Of a stretch of 38,458 nucleotides of DNA, positions 25,591-35,139 are shown piece after piece. Each line of letters opens with the position of its first letter. Position 1 is the first letter of the stretch. Source of the stretch: Salinivirgaceae bacterium (GTDB lineage Bacteria; Bacteroidota; Bacteroidia; Bacteroidales; Salinivirgaceae); NCBI GenBank assembly GCA_027858775.1, contig JAQICA010000288.1, positions 1 to 38,458 on the forward strand. The letters run 5' to 3'. A model generated the notes under the pieces. That model did no database searches and was not told the origin of the DNA. It saw only the letters and a program-made list of their open reading frames with translations. The position numbers and the translations under genes were made by a program.

Positions 25591-26181
25591 ATGGTACATA
25601 AAAATATTATCCTGCTCGCTACACTCCTCATATTGAGTGTACTTAGTATTCAAGCACAGGTAAGCATTACCACCCTCAATGGTGATATTATTAAAGCATC
25701 ATCTTATAAAATCAGTGAAATTGATGATTTTCAAGAAGTTATGTACCAAAAGAATGGTAAAGAACGCAGTTTGGGTTTAGAAACTATTTTTTCCATAAAA
25801 GAACCGGACAAATCGGCCAGTATTTTTTATAAACCTGAATCGGATCAGGAATTGGCTGTTGAGAATATGAAATCAATGGTTGAAGGTCGCATTGCGGGAA
25901 ATGTGGGGGATGTTTTTCTTCCGTCATTTTTATTGACATTTTCGGCAACTGCTGCCACTGGGTTTATTGAGTCCGGACAATTTTTTGTAGCTCCGGTAGT
26001 TCCACTATGTACCACCATAACCATTGGCCTTTTCAGCCGAAAAGAAAAAATTACAGAGGGCGATGAGTTTTACCGGGAAGGTTTTGTGGAAAAACGCACA
26101 CGCCGTCGCATTAAAGCCTCCCTTTGGGGAGCAGCCGCAGGTTTAGTTGGCAGTCTTGCTATTCATAAAATAATGTATTAA
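25591..26181 (+). CDS. secreted/membrane protein of unknown function
   Basis: A 196-residue protein with a signal peptide (residues 1-23, ending SIQAQ). The first half of the mature part (VSITTLNGDIIKASSYKISEIDD, VMYQKNGKERSLGLETIFSI) looks like a small beta domain of the kind found in Bacteroidota proteins that begin with 'NG..I.....(K/R)'. The second half has two hydrophobic stretches (SFLLTFSATAATGF to APVVPLCTTITIGLF, and SLWGAAAGLVGSLAI) separated by a basic EKRTRRRIK segment. Family not recognised. It is divergent from gcvP and convergent with the MBL-fold gene. Confidence 0.6.
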   Translation: MVHKNIILLATLLILSVLSIQAQVSITTLNGDIIKASSYKISEIDDFQEVMYQKNGKERSLGLETIFSIKEPDKSASIFYKPESDQELAVENMKSMVEGRIAGNVGDVFLPSFLLTFSATAATGFIESGQFFVAPVVPLCTTITIGLFSRKEKITEGDEFYREGFVEKRTRRRIKASLWGAAAGLVGSLAIHKIMY

Positions 26182-26228
26182 ACCACTCCACAGCAGCGAA
26201 GCCATTTTTTCATGCAATTTATTCCCTT

Positions 26229-26265
26229 AAAAAAAAATACCGCCTACTTATAAAGTAGCGCGGTA
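26229..26265 (-). terminator. intrinsic terminator of the MBL-fold gene
   Basis: TACCGCCTACTT, loop ATA, AAGTAG-C-GCGGTA form a 12-bp stem with one bulged base. Read on the minus strand it is followed by nine T (the A-run at 26229-26237), and it lies about 50 bases beyond the stop codon at 26317. Confidence 0.85.
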
Positions 26266-26316
26266 GGAAATTCCATGTAGTATTGGCATCGTTCCAGAGA
26301 TATCACTCCTATGCAG

Positions 26317-26967
26317 CTAGCAAAGGTGCTTTAAAAAAGGATTATTGCCTTTTTCATGCCCGATGCTGGTTTGCGGACCGTGTCCCGGATATACTGTTAC
26401 ATCATCGGGCATTGCAAATAATTTTGATGTAATCCCATTGACCAGAGTGGTGTGATTGCCATAAATTAAGTCTGTACGTCCAATCGATTCAAAAAACAAT
26501 ACATCGCCACTTAGTAGGAACTTATTCTTTTCAGAATAAAAAACCACTGAACCGGGTGTATGTCCGGGTACATGTATCACTTTGAGAATAATATCTCCCA
26601 GTGTAATTTCCTGACCGTCCTCAATAAATTCATCAATGCTTGGTGGAGTATTGTCTAATTTAAACCCTATTTGTTCGGCATACGTTTCGGCATTTTCTAT
26701 TAAAAACTCATCGTTTTCATGGGCAAGTAATGGGGCATTATATCGTTGTTTTACACTATAATTACCCAAAATATGATCGATGTGTAAATGTGTATTCATA
26801 ATGTATTTAACCGTTAGCGACTCTTCCTCTAAAAATGCTGCAAGCTCCTCATTGTCATCTTCCGAAGTACTCCCCATATCAACTAATGCGCACTCGCCCG
26901 AATGATCATCGTAGATCACATAGCTATTTTCTTGCCACGGATTAAATGTAAATTTTTTTATATTCAT
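26317..26967 (-). CDS. MBL-fold metallo-hydrolase (glyoxalase II-like)
   Basis: A 216-residue protein from the ATG at 26967; the frame continues upstream to 27069 but that extension is basic and unlike the family. The metal-binding motif THLHIDH is at residues 59-65, followed by a HVPGHTPGSVVFY His, SGDVLFF Asp and YPGHGP His, the complete set for a dinuclear zinc or iron centre. The overall form fits the hydroxyacylglutathione hydrolase-like group, which cleaves thioesters such as S-lactoyl-thiols, but Bacteroidota largely lack glutathione, so the true substrate is uncertain. Monocistronic, with a strong terminator. Confidence 0.85.
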   Translation of the reverse strand: MNIKKFTFNPWQENSYVIYDDHSGECALVDMGSTSEDDNEELAAFLEEESLTVKYIMNTHLHIDHILGNYSVKQRYNAPLLAHENDEFLIENAETYAEQIGFKLDNTPPSIDEFIEDGQEITLGDIILKVIHVPGHTPGSVVFYSEKNKFLLSGDVLFFESIGRTDLIYGNHTTLVNGITSKLFAMPDDVTVYPGHGPQTSIGHEKGNNPFLKHLC

Positions 26968-27150
26968 AATAATAAAGTGTTTATAATAATTTAGTTGGTT
27001 TTCTATACAAACAGCTTTCGAGGCACAAAGTTTTCGCTTTTTTGGTTTCTGTCCCCAATAAAAAAACACAAAAATATAAACTCTTACTTACCAACAAGAT
27101 AAAAGTCGTTCACATTTTATAAAAATATCCTATTAACGAGACACAAAATA

Positions 27151-27672
27151 CTACTCATAAGGAAAATCCAAAACGTGTGTAGAATCTGTATTGCTTTGAT
27201 TAAAAGTGCGATCGTAAACAAAAAATCGTATGTATATAGTGTCTGAAGGAAGCTGTGATGGTGAAAATTGGATATCGATGGTAACCCGTGCAATAAGTGA
27301 TTTATTCTGCCCTTGCGGCACGAGATAAGGAATATTGAAATAATTTACAGCCTGCTGTGGCCAAGGTATAAAATGGCCATTTTGGAATTCAAATACATCA
27401 AAATAGAAGTTATGGCGAAACTCATCTACAAATGGCGGTAATGTATCACTTTCACTAAGTCCAACATTTCCATCGCCATCGAATAAATCAAAACTAAGTT
27501 CAACACATTTATTTTCATTTCCCAGTGCGTCGGTACAGTATACAGCAGATGCCTCCACAAATACGATTTCAGGAACCACATCGGGCTCCTCTGTTTGAAT
27601 GCAAGCAGTAAGGAGAACCATCAATAAAATGGCAACGAATATAAAGCCCCTATTACGAGTAAGTATTAACAT
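27151..27672 (-). CDS. lipoprotein of unknown function
   Basis: A 173-residue lipoprotein with lipobox Cys at residue 24 (VLLTAC). The mature part has the short Bacteroidota-typical segment DLFDGDGNVGLSESDTLPPF, which resembles a Ca-binding-like DGDGN loop, and then alternating strands (NKSLIARVTIDIQF, DTIYIRFFVYDR). Two Cys flank the GN-rich loop and could form a disulfide. It belongs to a common but uncharacterised group of surface lipoproteins; no function can be assigned. Confidence 0.7.
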   Translation of the reverse strand: MLILTRNRGFIFVAILLMVLLTACIQTEEPDVVPEIVFVEASAVYCTDALGNENKCVELSFDLFDGDGNVGLSESDTLPPFVDEFRHNFYFDVFEFQNGHFIPWPQQAVNYFNIPYLVPQGQNKSLIARVTIDIQFSPSQLPSDTIYIRFFVYDRTFNQSNTDSTHVLDFPYE

Positions 27673-27752
27673 ATGGTAAAATTATAGAATAATTCAGCAA
27701 CTATGCTGTTTAGAACAAAAATTCCTTTATCAATTAGCGATTTAATTATATG

Positions 27753-27926
27753 TAGTGCCTTTAAGAATGCTCCAATAGCGTGTTGTTACCACTTTGAAAA
27801 CAGTTACTTACCAAAAAACGCCTTGGTTTTGAAAGTCTACAAGCTCCCGATTCTCGAGGACAGCCTTACTCTTGAAGTTTTATTACTACGCACACCAAAA
27901 AGCAGGTAGTTTTCGTGCTGGCACTA
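27753..27926. repeat. MITE-like element with TAGTGCC/GGCACTA ends
   Basis: The 174-bp element starts TAGTGCC and ends GGCACTA, a perfect 7-base terminal inverted repeat. The last ~30 bases (AAAGCAGGTAGTTTTCGTGCTGGCACTA) closely match the end of the element at 35803-35959, and both carry GAAAACAGTTA(C/T)TTAC in the interior. It has no coding capacity. A non-autonomous mobile element or folded RNA/DNA repeat is likely. Confidence 0.6.
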
Positions 27927-28086
27927 GTTACAGTAGGCATGCATACTTCGGTGGATTAATAATGAATACACCTATCTGTAGTTTCGGGTATTATCTGCAT
28001 GTATATCATTTTCTTCATCATGAATACTTCAACTATTGTATAGTAGCCTTTTCGTAAAATAACTTTTCATTTTCCCTCGTTTTTAC

Positions 28087-28094
28087 TATATTTG
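28087..28094 (+). promoter_or_regulatory. -7 box TATATTTG of sixA
   Basis: Exact TAnnTTTG match. It would give a 5' leader of about 105 bases before the ATG at 28206, longer than for other genes here. No clear -33 TTG at the ideal spacing. Confidence 0.45.
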
Positions 28095-28205
28095 ATAAAA
28101 TCGATACTCAGAATAAACTTTGTTTATTAAAAAAGATGTTTTAATTTAAGTAAGTATCGGCAGTTAAGATTATTTTTAACATTTTGAAACAAAAAAATCG
28201 AAAAT

Positions 28206-28697
28206 ATGAAAAGGCTCATACTTGTAAGACATGGCAAAGCAGATCAGGAGAAAACCGAAGATGATTTTGCCCGAAACCTCATAAAATCGGGCAAACGGGA
28301 TGCAAAACTTATTGCAGGCGTATTAGTAAACAACAATATAAAACCGGAGATAATTGCTAGTTCGAGTGCCAATCGAGCATTGGAAACAGCTCAAATTATG
28401 GCGGAAGTTTTCGGCCTAACCAGTTCGAATGTTCAAAAAGAAAGTTTTTTATACGATGGCTACACCACAGGCCAATTGACTGATTTTCTGGCTCAATTTC
28501 CGGATAATATAGCAACGGTTATGGTCATAGGTCACAATCCATTTATTTCGCAAACAGGTATCCGCTTATCGAAAAACTTTCATCAAAGTTTCCCTACAAC
28601 GGGCTGTTTAGGATTAAAGTTCGAAACCGATAGCTGGAAGCTGGATCCGGGAGAAGGCGAAATAGACTTTTTTGAGTTTCCAAAAAAATACAGGTAA
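28206..28697 (+). CDS. sixA: SixA-like phosphohistidine phosphatase
   Basis: A 163-residue histidine-phosphatase-superfamily protein. The N-terminal LILVRHGKA holds the catalytic RHG at residues 8-10; the second conserved His lies in MVIGHNPF, and SSSANRALETAQIM provides the usual Arg. Size and the RHGKA start place it in the SixA branch, which removes phosphate from His residues of phosphorelay or PTS-type proteins. The target in this organism is unknown. It is followed by a strong terminator. Confidence 0.88.
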   Translation: MKRLILVRHGKADQEKTEDDFARNLIKSGKRDAKLIAGVLVNNNIKPEIIASSSANRALETAQIMAEVFGLTSSNVQKESFLYDGYTTGQLTDFLAQFPDNIATVMVIGHNPFISQTGIRLSKNFHQSFPTTGCLGLKFETDSWKLDPGEGEIDFFEFPKKYR

Positions 28698-28759
28698 TCA
28701 GAAACCAACTATCAGATTAGACATCGTTGGTTAATCCACATCAAATTATAAAATACAAA

Positions 28760-28802
28760 ACGGCGCTCAACTATCGATACATTGGGCGCCGTCTCTTTTT
28801 TT
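28760..28802 (+). terminator. intrinsic terminator of sixA
   Basis: ACGGCGC (28760-28766) pairs with GCGCCGT (28786-28792), and the run CTCTTTTTTT follows. It lies 63 bases after the sixA stop and just before the convergent M3 peptidase stop. Confidence 0.85.
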
Positions 28803-28811
28803 CACTTACAA

Positions 28812-30851
28812 TTATTTTTTTAACAAACCACTCCGCTCTAATAGTGCTTCAACAGAAGGTTCTTTTCCTCTAAACGCTTTGTAAAGCGTCATTGGGTGGT
28901 CGCTTCCTCCCTGCTTTAAAATTGTATCGGCAAATTTTTTGGCCACAGATTGATTAAAAATCCCTTTCTCCTTAAAAAGTTCGAACGCATCGGCATCGAG
29001 CACCTCTGCCCACTTGTACCCGTAGTAACCAGCGGCATAGCCACCAGCAAAAATATGTCCGAAAGCAGTGCAAAATGCAGTTCCTTCGACGGGTGGCAAG
29101 GGCTCTGCAGCGCTCATGGCCGATTTTTCAAAAGCTACAACATCACCTTCAAAAGGTTGGGTAAGTGTGTGCCAAGCCATATCGACCCATCCGAAACTAA
29201 TTTGCCGATCGTTTTGATAGCCACTATTAAAGTTGCGTGCATTACGTATTTTTTCGATCAGTTCATCAGGAATGGGCTCTTTGGTTTTATAATGGCACGC
29301 CCACTTTTGCAACCACTCTTTTTCCAACGCCCAATTTTCGTGCATTTGCGATGGAAGTTCTACAAAATCGCGATAAACATTAGTACACGACAAGCTTTCG
29401 TATACTACATCGCTGAGCATGGCGTGCAAAGCATGACCAAACTCGTGCAAAAACGTTGTTACTTCGTCGAAAGTAAGCAATGAAGGCGTTTTCGCACCAG
29501 GTTTTGTGAAATTGGTAACCAGCGATACTAAAGGACAAACAAATTCCCCATTAATATTGCTCTGCTCTCTGAAAGTGGTCATCCATGCCCCCTGTCCTTT
29601 GCCCTTTCGGGGATGAAAATCGAGGTAAAGCACGGCTTGCAAACGCTCATTTTCTCCTGCAAATACGTTAAACACCTGAACATCGGCGTGATAAACCGGA
29701 ACATCGCTTGCAGGTTTGAATGTGAGTCCGTAAAGCTGTTCTGCCAAATGAAAAACCGCATCGATAACATTACTAAGCTCAAAGTAGGGCTTCGTCATTT
29801 CATCTGTAATAGTATACTGTTTTTTACGTAGCTTTTCGCTGTAATAACCCCAATCCCAGCGTTCCAGGCGACCATCAAAACCAAGTTCCCGAGCCATCTC
29901 TTCCACTGCTTTTTTATCGTCGAGCGCAAATGAGTGGCCGGCATCGAATAGGTTTTGAAGCAAATCGTTTACATTTTGGGCATTTTGTGCCATTCGCTCC
30001 TCAAGCACAAAATCGGCGTAGGAATTATATCCAAACAAACGCGCTTTTTCTAATCGCAAGTTCACTATTTCCTTAATTGTCTCTTTATTGTCGTGCTCAT
30101 TATTGTTGTTTCCGCGTGTTGCAAATGCCTTATACATCGTTTCTCGCAATGACCGATTATCGGCATACTGCATAAATGGCACATAACTCGGGTGCTGAAG
30201 CGTAAAAACCCAGTCACTTTTCCCTAAAGCTTTCGCCTCTTCGTGCGCAGCGTCTACCACAAATTGTGGCAATCCTGCCAAATCGGCTTCATTTTCGATG
30301 TGCAATGTAAATGCATTGGTTTCTGCCAATACATTTTTATTAAAAAATAATGTCAATTTTGATAATTGACGTGAAATATCTTTAAATCGCTCCTTATCGG
30401 CTCCTTGCAAACCGGCACCACCACGCACAAATCCTTTGTATGTTTTTTCAAGCAATTGTGTTTGTTCTTTTGTCAACTTTTCTCCCGCCTGATAAACAAA
30501 CTGTACCTTCTCGAATAATTGCTTATTGAGGTTTACTTCATTAGCATAATCTGTTAGCATTGCTGAAAATTGTGGTGCGATATCCTGCATTTCGGCATTT
30601 GTCTCTGCCTCATTCAGATTAAAAAAAACTGATGCAACACGCTCTATTAGTTGACCGGTTTGTTCCAGAGCAACAATTGTATTTTTAAAATCGGGTGCAT
30701 TCTTTTGATCAACAATGGCATTCACTTCTTTTTTTGCCCTTTTTATGCCTTCATCAAGTGCAGGAATATAATGTTGGTTTTGTATAACATCAAACGGCGG
30801 AACACCGTTTTTCCAATAATCATCAACAATAAATGGATTATTATTTTTCAT
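28812..30851 (-). CDS. M3 family metallopeptidase (Dcp-like peptidyl-dipeptidase)
   Basis: A 679-residue M3-family zinc peptidase without signal peptide, so cytoplasmic. The zinc motif HEFGHALHAML is around residue 467, and a Glu zinc ligand follows in the CTNVYRDFVELPSQMHENW block. The ending YKAFRGKEPSVEALLERSGLL is typical of the Dcp/oligopeptidase A group. The TRGNNNNEHDN region and NVYRDFVELPSQ spacing are closer to peptidyl-dipeptidase Dcp than to oligopeptidase A. It would trim short peptides, releasing dipeptides from C-termini, for peptide recycling. Normal length, monocistronic. Confidence 0.9.
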   Translation of the reverse strand: MKNNNPFIVDDYWKNGVPPFDVIQNQHYIPALDEGIKRAKKEVNAIVDQKNAPDFKNTIVALEQTGQLIERVASVFFNLNEAETNAEMQDIAPQFSAMLTDYANEVNLNKQLFEKVQFVYQAGEKLTKEQTQLLEKTYKGFVRGGAGLQGADKERFKDISRQLSKLTLFFNKNVLAETNAFTLHIENEADLAGLPQFVVDAAHEEAKALGKSDWVFTLQHPSYVPFMQYADNRSLRETMYKAFATRGNNNNEHDNKETIKEIVNLRLEKARLFGYNSYADFVLEERMAQNAQNVNDLLQNLFDAGHSFALDDKKAVEEMARELGFDGRLERWDWGYYSEKLRKKQYTITDEMTKPYFELSNVIDAVFHLAEQLYGLTFKPASDVPVYHADVQVFNVFAGENERLQAVLYLDFHPRKGKGQGAWMTTFREQSNINGEFVCPLVSLVTNFTKPGAKTPSLLTFDEVTTFLHEFGHALHAMLSDVVYESLSCTNVYRDFVELPSQMHENWALEKEWLQKWACHYKTKEPIPDELIEKIRNARNFNSGYQNDRQISFGWVDMAWHTLTQPFEGDVVAFEKSAMSAAEPLPPVEGTAFCTAFGHIFAGGYAAGYYGYKWAEVLDADAFELFKEKGIFNQSVAKKFADTILKQGGSDHPMTLYKAFRGKEPSVEALLERSGLLKK

Positions 30852-31071
30852 AAAACTTAATATTTTTAATTTTCAGTAAGAGTACACCCTGCAAAATCAG
30901 TACAAAAAACGGCATTAAAGGTAAAAAAACACTAAAATTTATGTCCAAAATGAAAACATATTAATTTTTTCCCGTAGAAGTATTGTTGAAAATTAAAAAA
31001 CAGACCTTCAATACTATTTTCAAATTTCTAACCAATCCATTCGGAATAATAATCAATTTACACATAAAGCT

Positions 31072-33960
31072 ATGAGACGAACATTTTTAACACTTTTAAT
31101 GACTGCTATGGTTACCTTACTTAGCGCACAACCATGGAGAACCTACCTATCAGCCGAAAAAGCTGGTGAAGAACTTACAATCAATGATTTCCGTAAAGCC
31201 TTTGATCAATGGATTACCGATGAAGGTATAATAGATGGGAAAAAAATAGTTGACGGAGAATGGGTAAAAGTTCCCGGATACAAACAATTTAAGCGTTGGG
31301 AATACAACTGGGAAAGCAAAATAAACAACGAAACAGGTGCATTTCCCAAAACAACAGCTTACGCTGAATTTAAAAAATACATGGAACACCGTGCGCCAAA
31401 AATGAACCTGGGAAACTGGGTACATAAAGGGCCAAATAACACAACAGGTGGCTATGCCGGGCTCGGAAGGGTAAATTGCATCACGTTTCACCCATCGAAC
31501 AACAATACGTTTTGGATTGGAACGCCTGCCGGCGGAATGTGGGAAACAACCGACGGGGGCACTACGTGGAGTCCGTTAACCGATAATAATGGCGTATTGG
31601 GTGTAAGCGATATTGTATTGGCCAATGATTTCGAGACATCGAACACAATGTATATTGCCACAGGAGACCGTGCCGGTGGTAGTTTATGGTCGTTGGGTGG
31701 CGACAATGCCAATGACAATAATTCTATTGGGGTACTAAAAAGCACAGACGGCGGTCAAACTTGGACAGAAACCGGGCTAACTTTTTTACCACGGAACAGA
31801 TACACCATGGGTCGCCTGCTAATGGATCCAATCAATGGCGATGTGATGATTGCCGGCACAAGCTACGGAATTTATCGTACCGAAGATGGTGGCGAAAACT
31901 GGTCGCGCTCCATGGGTTCAGTCTATGCCATCGATATGGAATTTCATCCGACGAACTCCGATATTGTATATGCCTCAACAAGTGAGGGTAACCAAACACG
32001 CATATTAAAATCGACCGATAACGGGCAAAGCTTCGAAACCATTATTAGCCTGCCTGCCTCTGTACGCTCTGAAATTGCTGTAACGCCCGATGAACCGGAC
32101 TTCGTATACGCTGTAGTAGCCAACTCAGCCGGTGGCCTAAACGGAATTTATAAATCGACTGATGCCGGAGAAAACTTCAATGAGATTTTTGATGGAGATA
32201 GCAACAATGGCAATATGCTTGGCTATTATAGCAACGGATCGGGCGAGAATGAAGGCCAGGGAAGTTATGATTTAACCATAGCCGTATCGCCTACCAATAA
32301 AGATGATGTATTTATTGGTGGTATAAACACTTGGAAATCAACCGATGGCGGAAACACTTGGGAAATAAACAACATGTGGACTAGCAGCACCTACTACAAC
32401 ACAAGCGGTGCTCCGGAAGTTCATGCCGATAAACACGTTTTGCGCTACAGAGAAACAGACGGAACTCTTTTTGAGGGCAACGACGGTGGCATTTACAAAA
32501 CTACTAATGGCGGAAATACGTGGACAGACTTAAGCAACGGTCTTGGAATAACACAGATTTACCGCATTGGCGTATCGCAAACAAATCCCAATCTGATTAT
32601 TACAGGAAACCAGGACAATGGCTCAAAGCTCGTAAATGGCACATACTGGAACGATGTAACCGGTGGCGATGGAATGGAATGTATAATCGATTATACAAAT
32701 ACTGCAACACAATATGCGACTTATGTAAATGGCACGCTTTACAGAACACTTAACAGCTGGGGCTCACGAACTACAATTTCGAGCAATGTGCCCGGCGGAG
32801 CAAACGGAGCATGGGTTACACCATACATCATCGATCCGACAGATAACCAAACGCTTTATTTGGGGTACGACAAAATCTGGAAAACCACCAATCGAGGCAC
32901 TAGCTGGGTTCAACTGGGTTCTATAACCAGCCCGACAGACAAATTCAGATCGATGGCTATTTCTGAATCAGACAATAATATCATATTAGCAGCCGATCTG
33001 AAGACAGTCTACAAAACAACAGATGGTGGAAACTCATGGTCAGAGGTAACCTCGAACATAAGCACAAGCATGAATATTACCAATGTAGCCATACATGCTA
33101 CAAACCCCGATATTATGTGGGCAACCATGGGAGGCTACAATATTTATCGGGTATACGAAAGTACAAATGGCGGCGAAACCTGGAGAAATATAGCAGACGG
33201 ACTTCCACTAATACCCGTTTACACAATTGCACACAACAAGCTAAACACCGAATACCTTGAACTTTATGCTGGCACCGAACTAGGCGTTTACATAAAACGC
33301 GGCGAGGCTCCGTGGGCACCCTACATGGAGGGCTTACCGAATGTGGTAGTAACCGAGCTTGAAATTTATTATGGCGAAAATGCTGAAGCGAGTAAATTAG
33401 TTGCAGCAACCTTCGGGCGCGGACTTTGGGAAAGCGAACTGCATGTACCAACCCCCGATCCGCAATTTACGGCAAGCCCCACATCAGGCGATGCTCCATT
33501 GGAAGTAGTTTTCACAAACCTTTCAGTTGATGCAGATTCTTATTTGTGGAATTTTGGAGATGAAGTGAACAGCGAAGAAGAAAATCCAACACATACATAT
33601 GAAGAACCGGGTTTCTACTCTGTTTCGCTTACAGCTTTTGACGAGGTGCAAGAAAACACTGAAACTAAAGAAAACTTTATAGAAGTTGGCGAAAACAGTA
33701 TTCAGGTTATTGAGCAATCTTCCTTCACAATTTATCCAAATCCCGGAAATGGTATTTTTACTATTAAAGGGACCAACAATTATGCTGGAACTACAATACG
33801 TGTTGTCGTTCGTGATCAGAACGGTCGCGTCCTGAAAACATTAAATCACAATACTTCAACCAACACAAAAGTAAATTTGTCGCAACTTAAATCAGGAATT
33901 TACTATTTGGCATTTCACATTAACGGAGAAGTACATATGAATAAATTGGTAATTAAATAG
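31072..33960 (+). CDS. large secreted BNR/sortilin-like beta-propeller protein with PKD and T9SS domains
   Basis: A 962-residue secreted protein. Residues 1-20 are a signal peptide (ending LLSAQ). Residues ~100-790 hold many BNR/Asp-box and sortilin-like propeller repeats: TTDGGTTWSPL, STDGGQTWTE, TEDGGENWSR, STDNGQSFET, TTDGGNSWSE, STNGGETWRN. A PKD domain follows at ~797-870 (SPTSGDAPLEVVF, YLWNFGDE, PTHTYEEPGFYSVSLTA). Residues ~883-962 are a type A T9SS sorting domain (FTIYPNPGNGIFTIKG ... LKSGIYYLAFHING.. LVIK). Proteins of this build are exported to the cell surface; catalysis or glycan binding by the propeller is possible but not shown by the sequence. Confidence 0.92.
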   Translation: MRRTFLTLLMTAMVTLLSAQPWRTYLSAEKAGEELTINDFRKAFDQWITDEGIIDGKKIVDGEWVKVPGYKQFKRWEYNWESKINNETGAFPKTTAYAEFKKYMEHRAPKMNLGNWVHKGPNNTTGGYAGLGRVNCITFHPSNNNTFWIGTPAGGMWETTDGGTTWSPLTDNNGVLGVSDIVLANDFETSNTMYIATGDRAGGSLWSLGGDNANDNNSIGVLKSTDGGQTWTETGLTFLPRNRYTMGRLLMDPINGDVMIAGTSYGIYRTEDGGENWSRSMGSVYAIDMEFHPTNSDIVYASTSEGNQTRILKSTDNGQSFETIISLPASVRSEIAVTPDEPDFVYAVVANSAGGLNGIYKSTDAGENFNEIFDGDSNNGNMLGYYSNGSGENEGQGSYDLTIAVSPTNKDDVFIGGINTWKSTDGGNTWEINNMWTSSTYYNTSGAPEVHADKHVLRYRETDGTLFEGNDGGIYKTTNGGNTWTDLSNGLGITQIYRIGVSQTNPNLIITGNQDNGSKLVNGTYWNDVTGGDGMECIIDYTNTATQYATYVNGTLYRTLNSWGSRTTISSNVPGGANGAWVTPYIIDPTDNQTLYLGYDKIWKTTNRGTSWVQLGSITSPTDKFRSMAISESDNNIILAADLKTVYKTTDGGNSWSEVTSNISTSMNITNVAIHATNPDIMWATMGGYNIYRVYESTNGGETWRNIADGLPLIPVYTIAHNKLNTEYLELYAGTELGVYIKRGEAPWAPYMEGLPNVVVTELEIYYGENAEASKLVAATFGRGLWESELHVPTPDPQFTASPTSGDAPLEVVFTNLSVDADSYLWNFGDEVNSEEENPTHTYEEPGFYSVSLTAFDEVQENTETKENFIEVGENSIQVIEQSSFTIYPNPGNGIFTIKGTNNYAGTTIRVVVRDQNGRVLKTLNHNTSTNTKVNLSQLKSGIYYLAFHINGEVHMNKLVIK

Positions 33961-33979
33961 TACTACCAAAATAATCGCA

Positions 33980-34021
33980 AACAAGAACAAAGCCGCTCAT
34001 CTGAGCGGCTTTGTTCTTGTT
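33980..34021. terminator. bidirectional terminator between convergent genes
   Basis: AACAAGAACAAAGCCGCTCA and its exact complement TGAGCGGCTTTGTTCTTGTT meet with a two-base gap, a 20-bp near-continuous stem. The T-rich right arm and A-rich left arm let it end transcription from both the propeller gene (stop 33960) and the hydrolase gene (stop 34040). Confidence 0.9.
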
Positions 34022-34039
34022 TATACAATGATGAAATTA

Positions 34040-34783
34040 TTATTGAAGAAACTTACGTACTAATTTGCGGTATTTTCGTTTGTTCGAAAGCATAGCCGGA
34101 TGTTTCCCTTTATCAAAAATCTCCAGCGTGCTGTTGGGTAAAAAGTCATGTACAAGCTTCATCTTTTCCAGGGCGCGGGGAATCATATTATCGCTTGCCA
34201 GAACAGTTAATAAAACCGGAACATTTGTCTCCTCCAACGAATCGAACCATGCCATTTTATACTCAGCAAAATGTAATATATGACGGGAATCACTGGCCAA
34301 CACATCTGCCCAATCTTTGCCATGTAAATAATTAAAAAACATACGAAAAAAGTGCAGTCTGGTTGTGCGTTCGCGCTCCTTAATAAAACTACGAGCCCGG
34401 TCAGGTGTTATGGCAAGCCCCTCAAAACTATCAGCAATAACCGCCATCACATTCAAATCATCATCTTGAGCCAGGTGAATACCAATAATTGCACCGCCAT
34501 TTGTTCCCATTACATTTACATCGGTAATATTAATATTGACTAGCGCTTTCTTAATGAGAAAAGCACTGTACTGCCAAAAATCGCCTTCAAAGTCGTGAAT
34601 GCGATCACTTCTTCCGTGACCGGGGAGATCAAATGCCAACACTCTAAAATACTTGCTATAGTGTCTTATTTCGGCTTTCAACATTTTAGATGCTCCACCA
34701 TTGCTATGCAAAATTACTAATGGAACCCCCTTCCCTCTCTCATTATAAAAAAGCCTGATGTTTTTAACTGTTAAATACGGCAT
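34040..34783 (-). CDS. alpha/beta hydrolase-fold protein with Asn at the nucleophile position
   Basis: A 247-residue alpha/beta hydrolase-fold protein without signal peptide. The oxyanion loop is VILHSNGGASKM, AFDLPGHGRSD follows, and the likely acid and base are present (Asp198 in VLASDNM, His228 in GKHPAM). The nucleophile elbow reads VMGTNGGAIIG; aligned without gaps to the usual V(I/L)GWSDGGxIG, the catalytic Ser is replaced by Asn95 (codon AAT, one base from AGT Ser). Either the enzyme uses another mechanism (as in some oxygenase or lyase members of the fold), or it is a non-catalytic binding protein. Substrate unknown; it stands alone. Confidence 0.85.
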   Translation of the reverse strand: MPYLTVKNIRLFYNERGKGVPLVILHSNGGASKMLKAEIRHYSKYFRVLAFDLPGHGRSDRIHDFEGDFWQYSAFLIKKALVNINITDVNVMGTNGGAIIGIHLAQDDDLNVMAVIADSFEGLAITPDRARSFIKERERTTRLHFFRMFFNYLHGKDWADVLASDSRHILHFAEYKMAWFDSLEETNVPVLLTVLASDNMIPRALEKMKLVHDFLPNSTLEIFDKGKHPAMLSNKRKYRKLVRKFLQ

Positions 34784-35139
34784 TGTAGTTTAATTAGAGA
34801 TGTTTAGTGTCAAAACCTTGAGCAATTAAATCAACTTAACCCATGTAATATACGTCATTTTCACCAATTCCACAAAAAAAGAAAAAATGATTAATGCATC
34901 TCAGGCATTCCTAACAGACTTTCAGAAAATAATTGAGTATCGATTTTTATTTCTTTCATTTCTCAGCCTTGCCATAGAGCCAATAATAAATAATCAAATT
35001 ATGAATTAACGTTATAGACTGTATTTCAAATAAAAACACCTTATTATATATATTAGCATCTTTTTATATTAATATCTTAAACAATTATTTATTCGATGTG
35101 TTAGATGGATAGATTTAAACACACACAAAAAAAAATATT
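34784..35139. other. 356-bp intergenic region before the SOD genes
   Basis: AT-rich, no gene. TAGATTTA at 35110-35117, one base from TAnnTTTG and 23 bases before the first sod start codon, is the only promoter candidate I see. No repeat of the dispersed family and no terminator. Confidence 0.4.

Larger units (their letters stand above)
27673..28205. other. 533-bp intergenic region with a repeat element
   Basis: Between a lipoprotein gene (minus strand) and sixA (plus strand). It contains the dispersed repeat at 27753-27926 and a -7 box at 28087-28094. Two frames of 61-68 codons here run through the repeat and have no recognisable product. Confidence 0.6.

Noticed and set aside
28950-29483. 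177-codon plus-strand frame
   Set aside because: Entirely antisense to the M3 peptidase, including its zinc-site region; a shadow of conserved coding sequence.
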